A stretch of DNA of 64,000 nucleotides from Empedobacter tilapiae (GTDB lineage: Bacteria; Bacteroidota; Bacteroidia; Flavobacteriales; Weeksellaceae), in contig NZ_SRPE01000005.1 of NCBI RefSeq assembly GCF_004785645.1, positions 248,001 through 312,000 of the forward strand. The letters run 5' to 3'. Shown here in pieces: positions 27,429 through 35,507 of the stretch (the first letter of the stretch is position 1; every line of letters begins with the position of its first letter). The position numbers were made by a program, and so were the translations under genes. Below the pieces are notes generated by a model, which was not told the DNA's origin, did no database searches, and saw only the letters and a list, made by a program, of their open reading frames with translations.

Positions 27429-27540
27429 TTAATATAAAACTGAAAATTACTTTTCATTTTTTTCAGATTTAACCATTTTATATTAAAGTTAAATTCATCA
27501 AAAAAAAGTATTTTTGAAGAGTTAACATTAAATTATATTT

Positions 27541-28365
27541 ATGAAATTATTTTTTAAATTATTATTCCTTGTTCTATTACCATTTTTTTTATGGAATTGT
27601 AAAACATCGAATTATCCTGAATACAATGATCCTATCCCTGAACATGATTCATTTACTATTCGTTCTAACAGTCTAAATGAAACACGTACTATTAATGTTT
27701 GGAAACCTGATTATTATTCTACCTCAAAAGATTCATTTATAGTTATGTATATGCCTGATGGTGGTACAAAGGAAGATTTTCCACATATTGCCAATACATT
27801 AAATGAATTAATAAAAACTAAAAAAATTCCACCAATGATTCTTGTTGGAATTGAAAATATTCAGCGTCGTAAAGATTTAAGCCCTTTAACAGAAAACGAA
27901 GAAGATAAAAAAATAGCACCAATTGTTGGTGGTTCTTCTGAATTTAGAAGTTTTATCAATAATGAATTATTTCCAGAAATTACTAAGCGTTATAGAACAA
28001 CGGAGAAAAAAGGAATTATAGGAGAATCTTTAGCTGGTTTATTTATTGTTGAAACTTTTTTGAAACAGCCAGAAATGTTTGATTATTACATTGCAATTGA
28101 TCCTTCGCTTTGGTGGAACGATCATAAAATGTTATTGAATGCAAAAAATGATTTAGCTAAGTTGCCTTCAACTCCAAAAAAGTTATGGTTTGCAGGATCG
28201 GGAGCAAGTGATATTTTGCCTTATACAGATGATTTGAAAAATATTTTAACACAAGAAAAACTTCAAAATCTACAATGGAATTATTCTCCAGAACCGAAAG
28301 AAGAACATGCTACAATTTACAGAGCGACTAAAGAAAAAGCGCTAATTTGGAGTTTTAATCAATAA
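27541..28365 (+). CDS. Alpha/beta-hydrolase esterase lipoprotein
   Basis: 274 aa. Lipoprotein signal with lipobox ending LWNC at Cys20. Putative esterase (esterase D/IroE-like) domain: VMYMPDGGTKEDFP (about 68-81), nucleophile Ser163 in GESLAGLF, EHATIYRATKEKALIW near the end with the catalytic His. Probably an outer-membrane-anchored hydrolase of ester substrates such as siderophores or acyl esters; substrate is not inferable. Monocistronic. Confidence 0.85.
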   Translation: MKLFFKLLFLVLLPFFLWNCKTSNYPEYNDPIPEHDSFTIRSNSLNETRTINVWKPDYYSTSKDSFIVMYMPDGGTKEDFPHIANTLNELIKTKKIPPMILVGIENIQRRKDLSPLTENEEDKKIAPIVGGSSEFRSFINNELFPEITKRYRTTEKKGIIGESLAGLFIVETFLKQPEMFDYYIAIDPSLWWNDHKMLLNAKNDLAKLPSTPKKLWFAGSGASDILPYTDDLKNILTQEKLQNLQWNYSPEPKEEHATIYRATKEKALIWSFNQ

Positions 28366-28373
28366 ATATTTAG

Positions 28374-28410
28374 TTATAAAACTTCAAAGTAAAACTTTGA
28401 AGTTTTATAA
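28374..28410. terminator. Bidirectional terminator
   Basis: A 16-bp perfect stem (arms 28374-28389 and 28395-28410) with a 5-nt loop between the convergent esterase and DinB genes. Confidence 0.85.
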
Positions 28411-28414
28411 CTTC

Positions 28415-28876
28415 CTAAAAAGGAATATTCTTTTTCATTGCCATCATATATCCTAAATGCATTGCTTCATGAATGTTGTTATACAAAATAGCGTCTTCAA
28501 TAGACTCTAATGTCATTCCAAAACTTGTTTTATATGAACGGTAATATGATAATTTTTCTGAACGATAATCTTTGAACATTTGCATTGGAGTGCTTTCCAA
28601 CATTTCCTTCAATTCTTGCACATCATCTTCCGTTACTTCCGTAGTTCCAATTGTTCCTTTTTTATACTTCTGAATAAACTGGATATCGACCAACATCCTA
28701 TTATCGGTTAAATAATAATGTATCAATTGCTGTGTTGCCAAAACATGAGCAGCATTCCAAAACAAATTATTTTTATAGCCTACAGGTATATAAAGTAGTT
28801 GTTTCAGAGAGTGTTGTTCAAGCTCATCAATAATCTGTTTTCTTATATTCGTCAGATAAATAATATGCTCTTCCAT
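28415..28876 (-). CDS. DinB-family protein
   Basis: 153 aa, four-helix-bundle DinB superfamily. Histidines sit at NAAHVL (about 48) and NIHEAMHLGYMM (about 135-146), the usual metal-site positions. DinB-like proteins are metal-binding thiol-transferase relatives; function here unknown, possibly connected with bacillithiol-dependent chemistry (speculative). Monocistronic, divergent from mrp. Confidence 0.82.
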   Translation of the reverse strand: MEEHIIYLTNIRKQIIDELEQHSLKQLLYIPVGYKNNLFWNAAHVLATQQLIHYYLTDNRMLVDIQFIQKYKKGTIGTTEVTEDDVQELKEMLESTPMQMFKDYRSEKLSYYRSYKTSFGMTLESIEDAILYNNIHEAMHLGYMMAMKKNIPF

Positions 28877-28984
28877 AGTCAGATTTAAAGTTTAAATATA
28901 CATTAAATTAAGTCTATTTATCAAATTATAAAGCAAAACAATTAAAATCACGTTTTTAGATTATTTAAAGTCTTCGATTCTTCG

Positions 28985-28992
28985 TAATTTTG
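28985..28992 (+). promoter_or_regulatory. -7 box for mrp
   Basis: TAATTTTG, 18 bases before the ATG of mrp; no convincing -33 element. Confidence 0.45.
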
Positions 28993-29010
28993 TACGATTA
29001 AAAATAAAAA

Positions 29011-30111
29011 ATGGCTTACACTAGAGATCAAATATATCAAGTATTAGAAGAATTGGGTATTCGCAATTGGATGCGTAATGCTCAAGTGATGGGAAATGAT
29101 ATTATTTTGGATATTGTTTCTCCTTCGCCTGCAATGCACGAACGCAAGCGTTTGGAAATTGCATTAAAAAATGCATTTAAAGAAAATTTACCTGAGTCAA
29201 ATCTTAAACTAAACATTTCTGTTGAAGTTGAAGAAAAAAATCCGAACGAAATCAAAGGTTCAGAATTACCAGGTGTTAAAAATATTATTGCTGTAGCATC
29301 AGGAAAAGGTGGTGTTGGAAAATCTACTGTTTCATCAAACTTAGCCATAAGTTTAGCAAACATGGGATTCAAAGTTGGTTTATTAGATGCTGATATCTAC
29401 GGACCTTCTATGCCAATTATGTTCGATTGTCAAGATGCTCGTCCATATTCTGTAGAAGTTAATGGAAAAACAAAAATAAAACCAGTAGAAGCTTATGGAA
29501 TCAAAATCTTATCGATTGGTTTCTTTGCTGATACAGATCAAGCAATTGTTTGGCGAGGGCCGATGGCTGCAAAAGCATTGAATCAAATGATTCGTGATGC
29601 ACATTGGGGAGATTTAGATTTCTTATTAATCGATTTACCTCCGGGAACAGGTGATATTCATTTATCTATCGTTCAACAAGTTCCAATTACAGGAGCAGTT
29701 GTGGTTTCTACACCTCAAAATATTGCATTAGCAGATGCGAAAAAAGGAGTTGGTATGTTCCAAATGGAAGCGATTAATGTTCCAGTTTTAGGAATTGTAG
29801 AAAATATGGCGTATTTTACACCAGAAGAATTACCTAACAACAAATATTATATCTTTGGACAAAATGGTGCAAAGAACTTAGCAGAACAAATTGGGGTTCC
29901 TTTCTTAGGAGAAATTCCAATTGTACAATCTATTCGCGAAGCTGCTGACGTTGGTCGTCCAGCTGCAATGCAAGAAGATACTGTTGTAGCTAATGTTTAT
30001 AAAGAAATAGCACGTAACACAGTACAAAGTTTAGTAGAACGTAACAATACTTTGCCTCCAACAGAAGCCGTTCGTATTACAACAATGGCAGGTTGTTCGG
30101 CTAAAAATTAA
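29011..30111 (+). CDS. apbC: Mrp/NBP35-type iron-sulfur carrier P-loop ATPase
   Basis: 366 aa. N-terminal DUF59/MIP18-like domain (about 1-80, NMRNAQVMGNDIILDIVSPSPAMHER) followed by the Mrp ATPase with the deviant Walker A GKGGVGKST (98-106), DADIYGPSMP, and LLIDLPPGTGD. It transfers Fe-S clusters to apoproteins. The next gene, 14 bases downstream, is a NifU-like scaffold, consistent with a Fe-S assembly operon. Confidence 0.94.
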   Translation: MAYTRDQIYQVLEELGIRNWMRNAQVMGNDIILDIVSPSPAMHERKRLEIALKNAFKENLPESNLKLNISVEVEEKNPNEIKGSELPGVKNIIAVASGKGGVGKSTVSSNLAISLANMGFKVGLLDADIYGPSMPIMFDCQDARPYSVEVNGKTKIKPVEAYGIKILSIGFFADTDQAIVWRGPMAAKALNQMIRDAHWGDLDFLLIDLPPGTGDIHLSIVQQVPITGAVVVSTPQNIALADAKKGVGMFQMEAINVPVLGIVENMAYFTPEELPNNKYYIFGQNGAKNLAEQIGVPFLGEIPIVQSIREAADVGRPAAMQEDTVVANVYKEIARNTVQSLVERNNTLPPTEAVRITTMAGCSAKN

Positions 30112-30125
30112 AAAAAAAAAAGATC

Positions 30126-30416
30126 ATGACTCCAGAAGAAAAATATTCAGAAGTTGAAAAGGCCTTAACTGAAATTAGACCATTCTTAAATTCAGATGGA
30201 GGCGATATCGAATTAGTATCTGTAGAAGATAATATTGTAAAAGTTCGCCTTACAGGTGCATGTATAGCATGTTCTGTCAACCAAATGACGTTAAAGTCAG
30301 GTGTTGAAATGACCATTAAAAAATATGTTCCTGAAATCGTTTCGGTTATCAATGTTTCAGATTTTGAAACTTCAACTGAAGCTGATCATGTGACTTCTAT
30401 CAAAGAAGAAAATTAG
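30126..30416 (+). CDS. NifU-family Fe-S scaffold protein (Nfu-like)
   Basis: 96 aa consisting of a single NifU C-terminal-like domain: RPFLNSDGGDIELVSVEDNIVKVRLTGACIACS with the cluster cysteines C46 and C49 (CxxC). It builds or carries a 4Fe-4S cluster. It follows apbC by 14 bases and is followed by a terminator, so both form a two-gene unit. Confidence 0.93.
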   Translation: MTPEEKYSEVEKALTEIRPFLNSDGGDIELVSVEDNIVKVRLTGACIACSVNQMTLKSGVEMTIKKYVPEIVSVINVSDFETSTEADHVTSIKEEN

Positions 30417-30445
30417 AGTATTCTAATTCAGAATAAAATAATTAG

Positions 30446-30480
30446 AACGCCTTTATATCAATTTATAAAGGCGTTTTATT
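30446..30480 (+). terminator. Terminator of the apbC-nfu unit
   Basis: Stem arms 30446-30457 and 30464-30475, 6-nt loop, followed by T-rich bases. Confidence 0.85.
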
Positions 30481-30484
30481 ATTT

Positions 30485-30500
30485 TTGGCAAACAATTTGA
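30485..30500 (+). promoter_or_regulatory. Sigma-54-like promoter upstream of DUF3108 gene
   Basis: TTGGCA (30485-30490) and TTGA (30497-30500) place GG and GA exactly ten bases apart, as the -24/-12 elements of sigma-54 promoters (usual ending GC). The distance to the ATG leaves a leader of about 19 nt. A matching motif is found at 55108. Confidence 0.4.
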
Positions 30501-30529
30501 ATCTTAACCACAAAACGAAAAAATTGAAA

Positions 30530-31300
30530 ATGAAAAAATATATTTTATTTTTTACTTTTATTGTCCTTTCATTCGCATTACCATTAAACGCTCAAAACAA
30601 TTACAAAGTTGGAGAAAATCTAAAATTTAGAGTTCATTATTCCGGATTAAATGCTGGTTTTGCAACAATTGATGTGAAAGAAGCCACTTTAAATGGAAAA
30701 AGTCATTATCATATTGTAGGAAAAGGAAATTCTACAGGTGCAGTACGTGCTTTTTTTAAGGTAGATGATAACTACGAATCTTTTATTGATAAAACAGATT
30801 TAAAACCAACAAAATTTATTCGAAATGTTGTAGAAGGAAGTTATAAACGTCATCAAATCTATTATTTTGACCATGCAAACAAAAAAGCAAAAGTTGAAAA
30901 TAAGAGAGATGGTACAACAAAAACAGAAACTATTCCTTACGATGCACAAGATTTGCTTTCTGCTTTCTATAGCTTACGTAATGCCAATCATGCTACTCTT
31001 AAAACAGGAGATTATTTGAACGAAAATATTTTTCTTGGTGACGAAACGCTTAAATTTCGATTGAAAGTTTTGGGACGTGAAACCTTAAAAACAAAATTCG
31101 GAAAAATTGCAGCAATCAAAATTCGTCCGTACGTACAATCTGGTCGTGTTTTCAAAGAATCAGAATCGGTTACAATGTGGATTTCTGACGATGATAACTT
31201 AGTTCCGCTAAAAATAAAAGCTGGTTTATTAGTTGGATCTTTAAATGCAGATCTTAACGAGTATAAAAATCTAAAATATCCTATTACTTTTACGAAGTAA
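30530..31300 (+). CDS. DUF3108 domain exported protein
   Basis: 256 aa from the ATG at 30530; a TTG frame start at 30485 falls in the promoter-like region and is rejected. Signal peptide ends LPLNAQ (about 22). The DUF3108 domain covers most of the rest: YKVGENLKFRVHYSGLNAGFATIDVKEA, VEGSYKRHQIYYFDHANKKAKVE, and MWISDDDNLVPLKIKAGLLVGSLNADL. A periplasmic or outer-membrane beta-structure protein with unknown role. The gene stands alone between terminators. Confidence 0.9.
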   Translation: MKKYILFFTFIVLSFALPLNAQNNYKVGENLKFRVHYSGLNAGFATIDVKEATLNGKSHYHIVGKGNSTGAVRAFFKVDDNYESFIDKTDLKPTKFIRNVVEGSYKRHQIYYFDHANKKAKVENKRDGTTKTETIPYDAQDLLSAFYSLRNANHATLKTGDYLNENIFLGDETLKFRLKVLGRETLKTKFGKIAAIKIRPYVQSGRVFKESESVTMWISDDDNLVPLKIKAGLLVGSLNADLNEYKNLKYPITFTK

Positions 31301-31317
31301 ATTGATGAGTAAATCAT

Positions 31318-31349
31318 AAAAAATCTCGCTATTAATGCGGGATTTTTTC
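31318..31349. terminator. Bidirectional terminator
   Basis: Stem arms 31318-31329 and 31337-31348 with a 7-nt loop and one wobble pair, flanked by A and T runs; it reaches into the last codons of the convergent DUF1398 gene. Confidence 0.8.
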
Positions 31350-31727
31350 ATTTAATATTGTGTTTCCATTTTTGTCAAAATAAGTACAAGTATAATCTTC
31401 TAAAGAAACAATCCATTTCTCTACGCCTGTTTCTGCACAATGCTTGCAAAACGTAAAATAATCTGTTTCACCTTTTTGATGATTTTTTAGATACGCTGTA
31501 AACTTTTCAATATTTACATCATCTACAATCATTAAATCATCATAGTGTGCATCAGATGTCGTTTTAAAATCATCTGTACCAAAATAATTAGTATGACTAT
31601 CTACCACCCAAGTCTCAAAAGCTATAACGCCTAAAGATTTAATCTCTTTGATATAATTCGGAAAATCTGCTCCAGATTTCACTTTTTCATGTGCTTTTTC
31701 TATATCGGCAACTGTAAATTTTTTCAT
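31332..31727 (-). CDS. DUF1398 family protein
   Basis: 131 aa. Matches the YbcV/DUF1398 family (a name often carries 'phage envelope protein'): FTVADIEKAHEKVKSGADFPNYIKEIKSLGVIAFETWVVDS with FCKHCAETGVEKWIV later. No known activity. It begins one base after the aat stop codon, so the two are co-transcribed. Confidence 0.85.
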   Translation of the reverse strand: MKKFTVADIEKAHEKVKSGADFPNYIKEIKSLGVIAFETWVVDSHTNYFGTDDFKTTSDAHYDDLMIVDDVNIEKFTAYLKNHQKGETDYFTFCKHCAETGVEKWIVSLEDYTCTYFDKNGNTILNEKIPH

Positions 31728-31728
31728 A

Positions 31729-32373
31729 TTATTTTGATTGATTATGTTCTAAATATTCCAAAAAAACATCACTTGGAATTTCCATTGCGCCCAAACTCGC
31801 CAAATGTTCGGTATAAACTTGACAATCGATCAATTTATATTTCTTGTGATATTTTGCAACAAATTGTATAAAACCAGCCTTGGAAGCATTGCTCACTTTC
31901 GCAAACATACTTTCTCCACAAAAAACATCGCCCATACCAATTCCATAAAAACCACCAACCAATTCGTCGTTTTGCCAAACTTCAATACTTTTAGCGATTC
32001 CCATTTCATGTAACGTACAATATGCTTCGATCATATCATTTGTAATCCACGTTCCGTCCTGATCTTTTCTATAGGCTTGCGAACAATTTGTAATCACTTC
32101 TCGAAACGCTTTATTCTCTGAATAGGTAAATGTTTGATCTCGAAAAACTTTCTTCATCGATTTCGAAACATGTAAATTTTCTGGAAACAAAACAAATCGA
32201 TCTTGAGGAAACCACCAAATAATTGGATCTTCTTCATTAAACCAAGGAAATATTCCTTTCTGATAAGCCAAAATTAAGCGTTCTGGCGAAAGATCTCCTC
32301 CAATTGCTATTATTCCTTCACTATTCACCTCATCGTAATCAGGAAAGATTAAATCAGAACTTAACCAATACAT
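31729..32373 (-). CDS. aat: Leucyl/phenylalanyl-tRNA--protein transferase
   Basis: 214 aa. Contains LSPERLILAYQKGIFPWF, WFPQDRFVLFPENLHVSKSMKK, ESMFAKVSNASKAGFIQF and the C-terminal LIDCQVYTEHLASLGA typical of Aat. It attaches Leu or Phe from aminoacyl-tRNA to N-terminal Arg/Lys, making an N-degron for ClpAP/ClpS. Co-transcribed with the DUF1398 gene (1-base gap). Confidence 0.96.
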   Translation of the reverse strand: MYWLSSDLIFPDYDEVNSEGIIAIGGDLSPERLILAYQKGIFPWFNEEDPIIWWFPQDRFVLFPENLHVSKSMKKVFRDQTFTYSENKAFREVITNCSQAYRKDQDGTWITNDMIEAYCTLHEMGIAKSIEVWQNDELVGGFYGIGMGDVFCGESMFAKVSNASKAGFIQFVAKYHKKYKLIDCQVYTEHLASLGAMEIPSDVFLEYLEHNQSK

Positions 32374-32402
32374 ATCGTTTTGTGTATAATTTATATAAAA
32401 TT

Positions 32403-32432
32403 AAAAAAACGTGTCCAATAAAGAACACGTTT
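32403..32432 (-). terminator. Terminator of the DUF3127 gene
   Basis: Stem arms 32407-32416 and 32423-32432, 6-nt loop, and minus-strand T-run at 32403-32409. Confidence 0.8.
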
Positions 32433-32457
32433 AGTATTAATTGATGTTTTGTTTTCC

Positions 32458-32829
32458 TTAGAATGGTAAATCATCATCATCTCCGTTAGAAAAAGTATCT
32501 ACTGGAGGCGCTGGTGCAAAATTATCGTAACCTTGAGGTGCTTGTGCAGCTGCATTTGCCATATTCTCAATTCTCCATGCTTGGATTGTATTGAAATATC
32601 TTGCTACACCTTCTGGATTAATCCATTCGCGACCACGAATGTTGATAGAAACTTTCACTTCATCACCAGGTTTGTAAGCATTTAATACATCTGTCTTATC
32701 TTGCGTAAGCTCAATTAAAATATCTTGTGGATATTGTTCTTGCGTTGTAACAACGAATTCTCTTTTCTTGAAACTTGCAGTAATATTTTGAGTTTCAAAT
32801 ACTTTTTTAATTCTTCCTGTAATTTCCAT
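32458..32829 (-). CDS. DUF3127, SSB-like OB-fold protein
   Basis: 123 aa from the ATG at 32829; longer TTG-started readings upstream are rejected because a -7 box falls within them. The OB-fold-like domain (about 1-90, with KVFETQNITASFKKREFVV and IRGREWINPEGVARYFNTIQAWRIE) is followed by a flexible Ala/Pro/Asp tail ending DDDDLPF, the acidic tip typical of single-stranded DNA-binding proteins, where it recruits partners. Probably ssDNA-related; not canonical Ssb. Divergent from tRNA-Leu. Confidence 0.85.
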   Translation of the reverse strand: MEITGRIKKVFETQNITASFKKREFVVTTQEQYPQDILIELTQDKTDVLNAYKPGDEVKVSINIRGREWINPEGVARYFNTIQAWRIENMANAAAQAPQGYDNFAPAPPVDTFSNGDDDDLPF

Positions 32830-32847
32830 TTTTGTAAAAGCTTTGTA

Positions 32848-32855
32848 CAAATTTA
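32848..32855 (-). promoter_or_regulatory. -7 box of the DUF3127 gene
   Basis: TAAATTTG on the minus strand, 18 bases before the ATG; no good -33 TTG. Confidence 0.5.
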
Positions 32856-32893
32856 GAATGTAAAAAAAGATTAAAAAAATTTTATTTCGAAAT

Positions 32894-32923
32894 TTTGTTA
32901 GAAAGAAAACTTGTGTATATTTG
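32894..32923 (+). promoter_or_regulatory. Promoter of tRNA-Leu
   Basis: TTTG at 32894-32897, 18-base spacer, and TATATTTG at 32916-32923: a near-ideal -33/-7 pair placing the start about 20 bases before the tRNA. Confidence 0.7.
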
Positions 32924-32946
32924 CAATCCAAATCAGTGAGATTTTA

Positions 32947-33028
32947 GCGGGCGTGGTGGAATTGGTAGACACGCTAGACTTAGGATCTAGTGCCGCAAGG
33001 TGTGGGAGTTCGAGTCTCCCCGCCCGTA
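32947..33028 (+). tRNA. tRNA-Leu (anticodon TAG)
   Basis: Cloverleaf readable by eye: acceptor GCGGGCG pairs with CGCCCGT at 33021-33027 (one G-T), D-arm with GGTAGACAC, anticodon stem CTAGA/TCTAG around loop CTTAGGA (anticodon TAG, reads CUN codons), long class II variable arm, T-arm GGAGTTCGAGTCTCC. The CCA end is not encoded beyond the discriminator A. Confidence 0.96.
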
Positions 33029-33035
33029 CAACAGC

Positions 33036-33072
33036 AAAAGACTTTGAAAATATTTTTCAAAGTCTTTTTTTT
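33036..33072 (+). terminator. Terminator of tRNA-Leu
   Basis: Stem arms 33036-33050 and 33054-33068 with a 3-nt loop and T-run, directly after the tRNA. Confidence 0.85.
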
Positions 33073-33148
33073 ATGATTTATTGTTTTCTAACTATTTATA
33101 ATATTTTTCATAAATTTAGATCATTATTTAGTTATAAGTTGGTTTGGT

Positions 33149-33262
33149 ATGTATTCGAAAAGAAAAAGAAATTTGAAATCTGGAGGGAGAACTATCCCTA
33201 TTTTTGAATTTATAGTGGTAGTAATTATCATCATTATTTTGATTTACTTCGCAGTTTTCTAA
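33149..33262 (+). CDS. Possible 37-aa membrane peptide
   Basis: An ATG-started frame of 37 codons: a very basic start (MYSKRKRNLKSGGR, six positive charges), then a strongly hydrophobic Ile/Val stretch (about residues 18-37, EFIVVVIIIIILIYFAVF), the classic layout of a small single-pass membrane protein with the N-terminus inside. It fills the gap between tRNA-Leu and the CsbD gene. No clear promoter of its own. In low-GC DNA such short frames also arise by chance, so confidence is limited. Confidence 0.4.
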   Translation: MYSKRKRNLKSGGRTIPIFEFIVVVIIIIILIYFAVF

Positions 33263-33374
33263 GAAAATTATTCTTCATTTTTTTAACATTAATTTATAAT
33301 TATTTCATTATCTGTGGTTTAATATTTGTTCGTTATAGATAACAAATCTATTAACAACTTATAAAACAAAAATT

Positions 33375-33614
33375 ATGGACAAATTACAATTAGAAGGAAA
33401 ATGGAATCAAATCAAAGGATCTGTTAAACAAAAATTTGGAGATTGGTTTGATGATGATGATACTTTTTTGAATGGAAAATTTGACGATATCGTTGGAAAA
33501 ATTCAAGAAAAAACAGGAAAAACAATCGAAGAAATTGAAAGTACAATTAGAGATTGGGTTGACACAGGTGATGATGCAGAGGATAATGCTAAAAATAATC
33601 AGCCACAAGCTTAG
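33375..33614 (+). CDS. CsbD-family stress protein
   Basis: 79 aa. CsbD signature: LQLEGKWNQIKGSVKQKFGDW, followed by LNGKFDDIVGKIQEKTGKTIEEIE and an acidic C-terminal tail. CsbD proteins are small, abundant general-stress proteins of unknown action. Monocistronic, closed by a terminator. The leader is AT-rich with no exact -7 box. Confidence 0.88.
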   Translation: MDKLQLEGKWNQIKGSVKQKFGDWFDDDDTFLNGKFDDIVGKIQEKTGKTIEEIESTIRDWVDTGDDAEDNAKNNQPQA

Positions 33615-33623
33615 TAGATATAG

Positions 33624-33659
33624 AAAATGGTTAGAATTTAGATTCTAACCATTTTTTTA
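33624..33659. terminator. Bidirectional terminator
   Basis: Stem arms 33624-33637 and 33642-33655, 4-nt loop, A and T runs on either side, between convergent genes. Confidence 0.85.
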
Positions 33660-34781
33660 TGCTTCTATACCTTTATAAAATGTTTTTCTACGTTTATGGA
33701 TAACTGGATCAAAGTTTTTCCATAATTGTTGCACCTTTGTATTTTCCTCAAGCAAAGGATTTGTTTCTAAAGTCTTAATTCCTCTTGCAACAAATCGATC
33801 ATAAAGTTCTTTAAAAATCAAGGCGTTTACACCTTTATTTTGATAATGAGGATCAATTCCTATCAAATAAAATTCGACATGATCGTTCTTCTTTTGTGCT
33901 TGCATCAAATGCCACCAACCAAATGGAAATAACTTTCCTTTCGTTTTTTGAAAAGCTCTCGAAAATGAAGGCATCGTAATCGCAAAAGCAATCATTTTGT
34001 TGTTTTTATCTTTTACACATGAAATAAAATCAGGATGAATAAATTTTAGATACTTCTTTTTGTAATGTTCAACCTGAAATTTTTCTATCGGGACAAAACT
34101 TTGCAATTCTGCATACGTCACATTCAATAAATCAAACATTTCATCGACATAAGGTAACATTTCGTCAATTGTATCAAATTTGTAGGTATCAATTTCGTAA
34201 CGTTTTTTGAGCATTTCGCACAATTTATCCATTTGTTTTACCTTACCCAAATTTGCAATATCAATAGAATATTCTAACCATTCTGCCTTTGGTTGATAAC
34301 CTAATTCTTGTAAATATTTTGGATAATATTCGTAATTATATAAACCTATTAATGTTGCTATTTTATCAAAACCTTCTGTTAATAAACCAGCTTTATCCAT
34401 ATTTGAAAATCCCATTGGACCTTCTATATAACTCAATTCTTTTTCTTTAGCAATATTTTCAACAGTTGTTAATAATGCTTTCAAAATGTTAATATCATCT
34501 TTAAAAACTATCCATCCAAAGCGAATTTTGGATTTACACAACTCATTAACTTCAGCCCAATTAATAATTGAAACAATTCGCCCAACCACTTCTTTGTCTT
34601 TATATGCTAAAAAGTATTTAGCTTCTACTGTTTTGAAAATTGGATTTTTTTTATCAGAACTTTCGAGTTCATCTCTCTTTAAAGAAGGAACCCAATATGG
34701 ATTATCTTTATATACTTCAAAAGGTAAATCGACAAATTTTTTCATTTCCTTTGGCGAATTCACCTCTCTTACTTCGATCAT
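33657..34781 (-). CDS. GNAT-fold acetyltransferase-like protein
   Basis: 374 aa. N-terminal part (about 1-165: VREVNSPKEMKKFVDLPFEVYKDNPYWVP, KYFLAYKDKEVVGRIVSIIN, IEGPMGFSNMDKAGLLTEGFD) and C-terminal part (about 230-374, EFYLIGIDPHYQNKGVNALIFKELYDRF, a motif-A-like acetyl-CoA loop) both fit the GNAT fold seen in a 370-aa flavobacterial family. Substrate unknown; sometimes mislabelled GTP cyclohydrolase. Own short upstream gap. Confidence 0.78.
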   Translation of the reverse strand: MIEVREVNSPKEMKKFVDLPFEVYKDNPYWVPSLKRDELESSDKKNPIFKTVEAKYFLAYKDKEVVGRIVSIINWAEVNELCKSKIRFGWIVFKDDINILKALLTTVENIAKEKELSYIEGPMGFSNMDKAGLLTEGFDKIATLIGLYNYEYYPKYLQELGYQPKAEWLEYSIDIANLGKVKQMDKLCEMLKKRYEIDTYKFDTIDEMLPYVDEMFDLLNVTYAELQSFVPIEKFQVEHYKKKYLKFIHPDFISCVKDKNNKMIAFAITMPSFSRAFQKTKGKLFPFGWWHLMQAQKKNDHVEFYLIGIDPHYQNKGVNALIFKELYDRFVARGIKTLETNPLLEENTKVQQLWKNFDPVIHKRRKTFYKGIEA

Positions 34782-34825
34782 ATAATATTAAATTGACTTA
34801 CAAATTCTAATTTATGAAGATTTTT

Positions 34826-35347
34826 TTATAGAACAATTTTCTCATGTAGAGATTTTCCATTTTTATCCTTTCCATAAAATAAGATATAATCAAGTTTTAC
34901 AGAAATTCCTGTTGTTCCTTTTTTCTGTTTTAAGAATACACGATTCAATGTTATCAACTTGTTATTAACAGTTGTTTGAACAATTGGATTTTTCTGCTGA
35001 TCAAGTTTTAAAGTAAGTTTTTGCTTTGGATAAGAAACTAAGCTTAATTGATAAACGTTTTTGTCTATCTTTTTTATATCTAATCCATATGCTAATTTCT
35101 TTTGAATTGAAGTTAAAGGTTTCTTTGATCCATCTTCAGCATACAGAATTCGATAAATATCAACTGGATTAACTTCATCCAAAATATCTTTAGAAGAAAA
35201 AATAGCATCATAAACAAATGTGTTTTTATTCTCATTATGTTGAATATAGAAAAGTCTATTAGCTGATTTTGGTGGTGTTGGATAGCCTTCTTGAGCGTTA
35301 ACAAGAAAAGAAAAAAGAAAAAAGGAAAAAATTAAAAAGTTTTTCAT
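34826..35347 (-). CDS. DUF4833 exported protein
   Basis: 173 aa. Signal peptide 1-18 (FLVNAQ). The DUF4833 domain starts RLFYIQHNENKNTFVYDAIF and includes PVDIYRILYAEDGSKKPLTSIQKKLAYGLDI. All-beta, probably periplasmic; function unknown. It lies 45 bases upstream of the GNAT-like gene and could be transcribed with it. Confidence 0.85.
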   Translation of the reverse strand: MKNFLIFSFFLFSFLVNAQEGYPTPPKSANRLFYIQHNENKNTFVYDAIFSSKDILDEVNPVDIYRILYAEDGSKKPLTSIQKKLAYGLDIKKIDKNVYQLSLVSYPKQKLTLKLDQQKNPIVQTTVNNKLITLNRVFLKQKKGTTGISVKLDYILFYGKDKNGKSLHEKIVL

Positions 35348-35507
35348 TGGTTGTTATTTTAAAGTAAGAAGATATGAAAATATTTGAACGAAAATCTAAA
35401 TCCAAATAAAAAGTTTAATTTCTTCAACTTTTTTACAATTAATAAAATATTATTTTCCTTATAGAAGAAAACAAATAAATACACTATTTTCTCTACTCAT
35501 AGTTTTA

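Noticed and set aside
30485-30529. Longer start for the DUF3108 protein at a TTG
   Set aside because: The extension falls in the sigma-54-like promoter and the signal peptide begins at the ATG at 30530.
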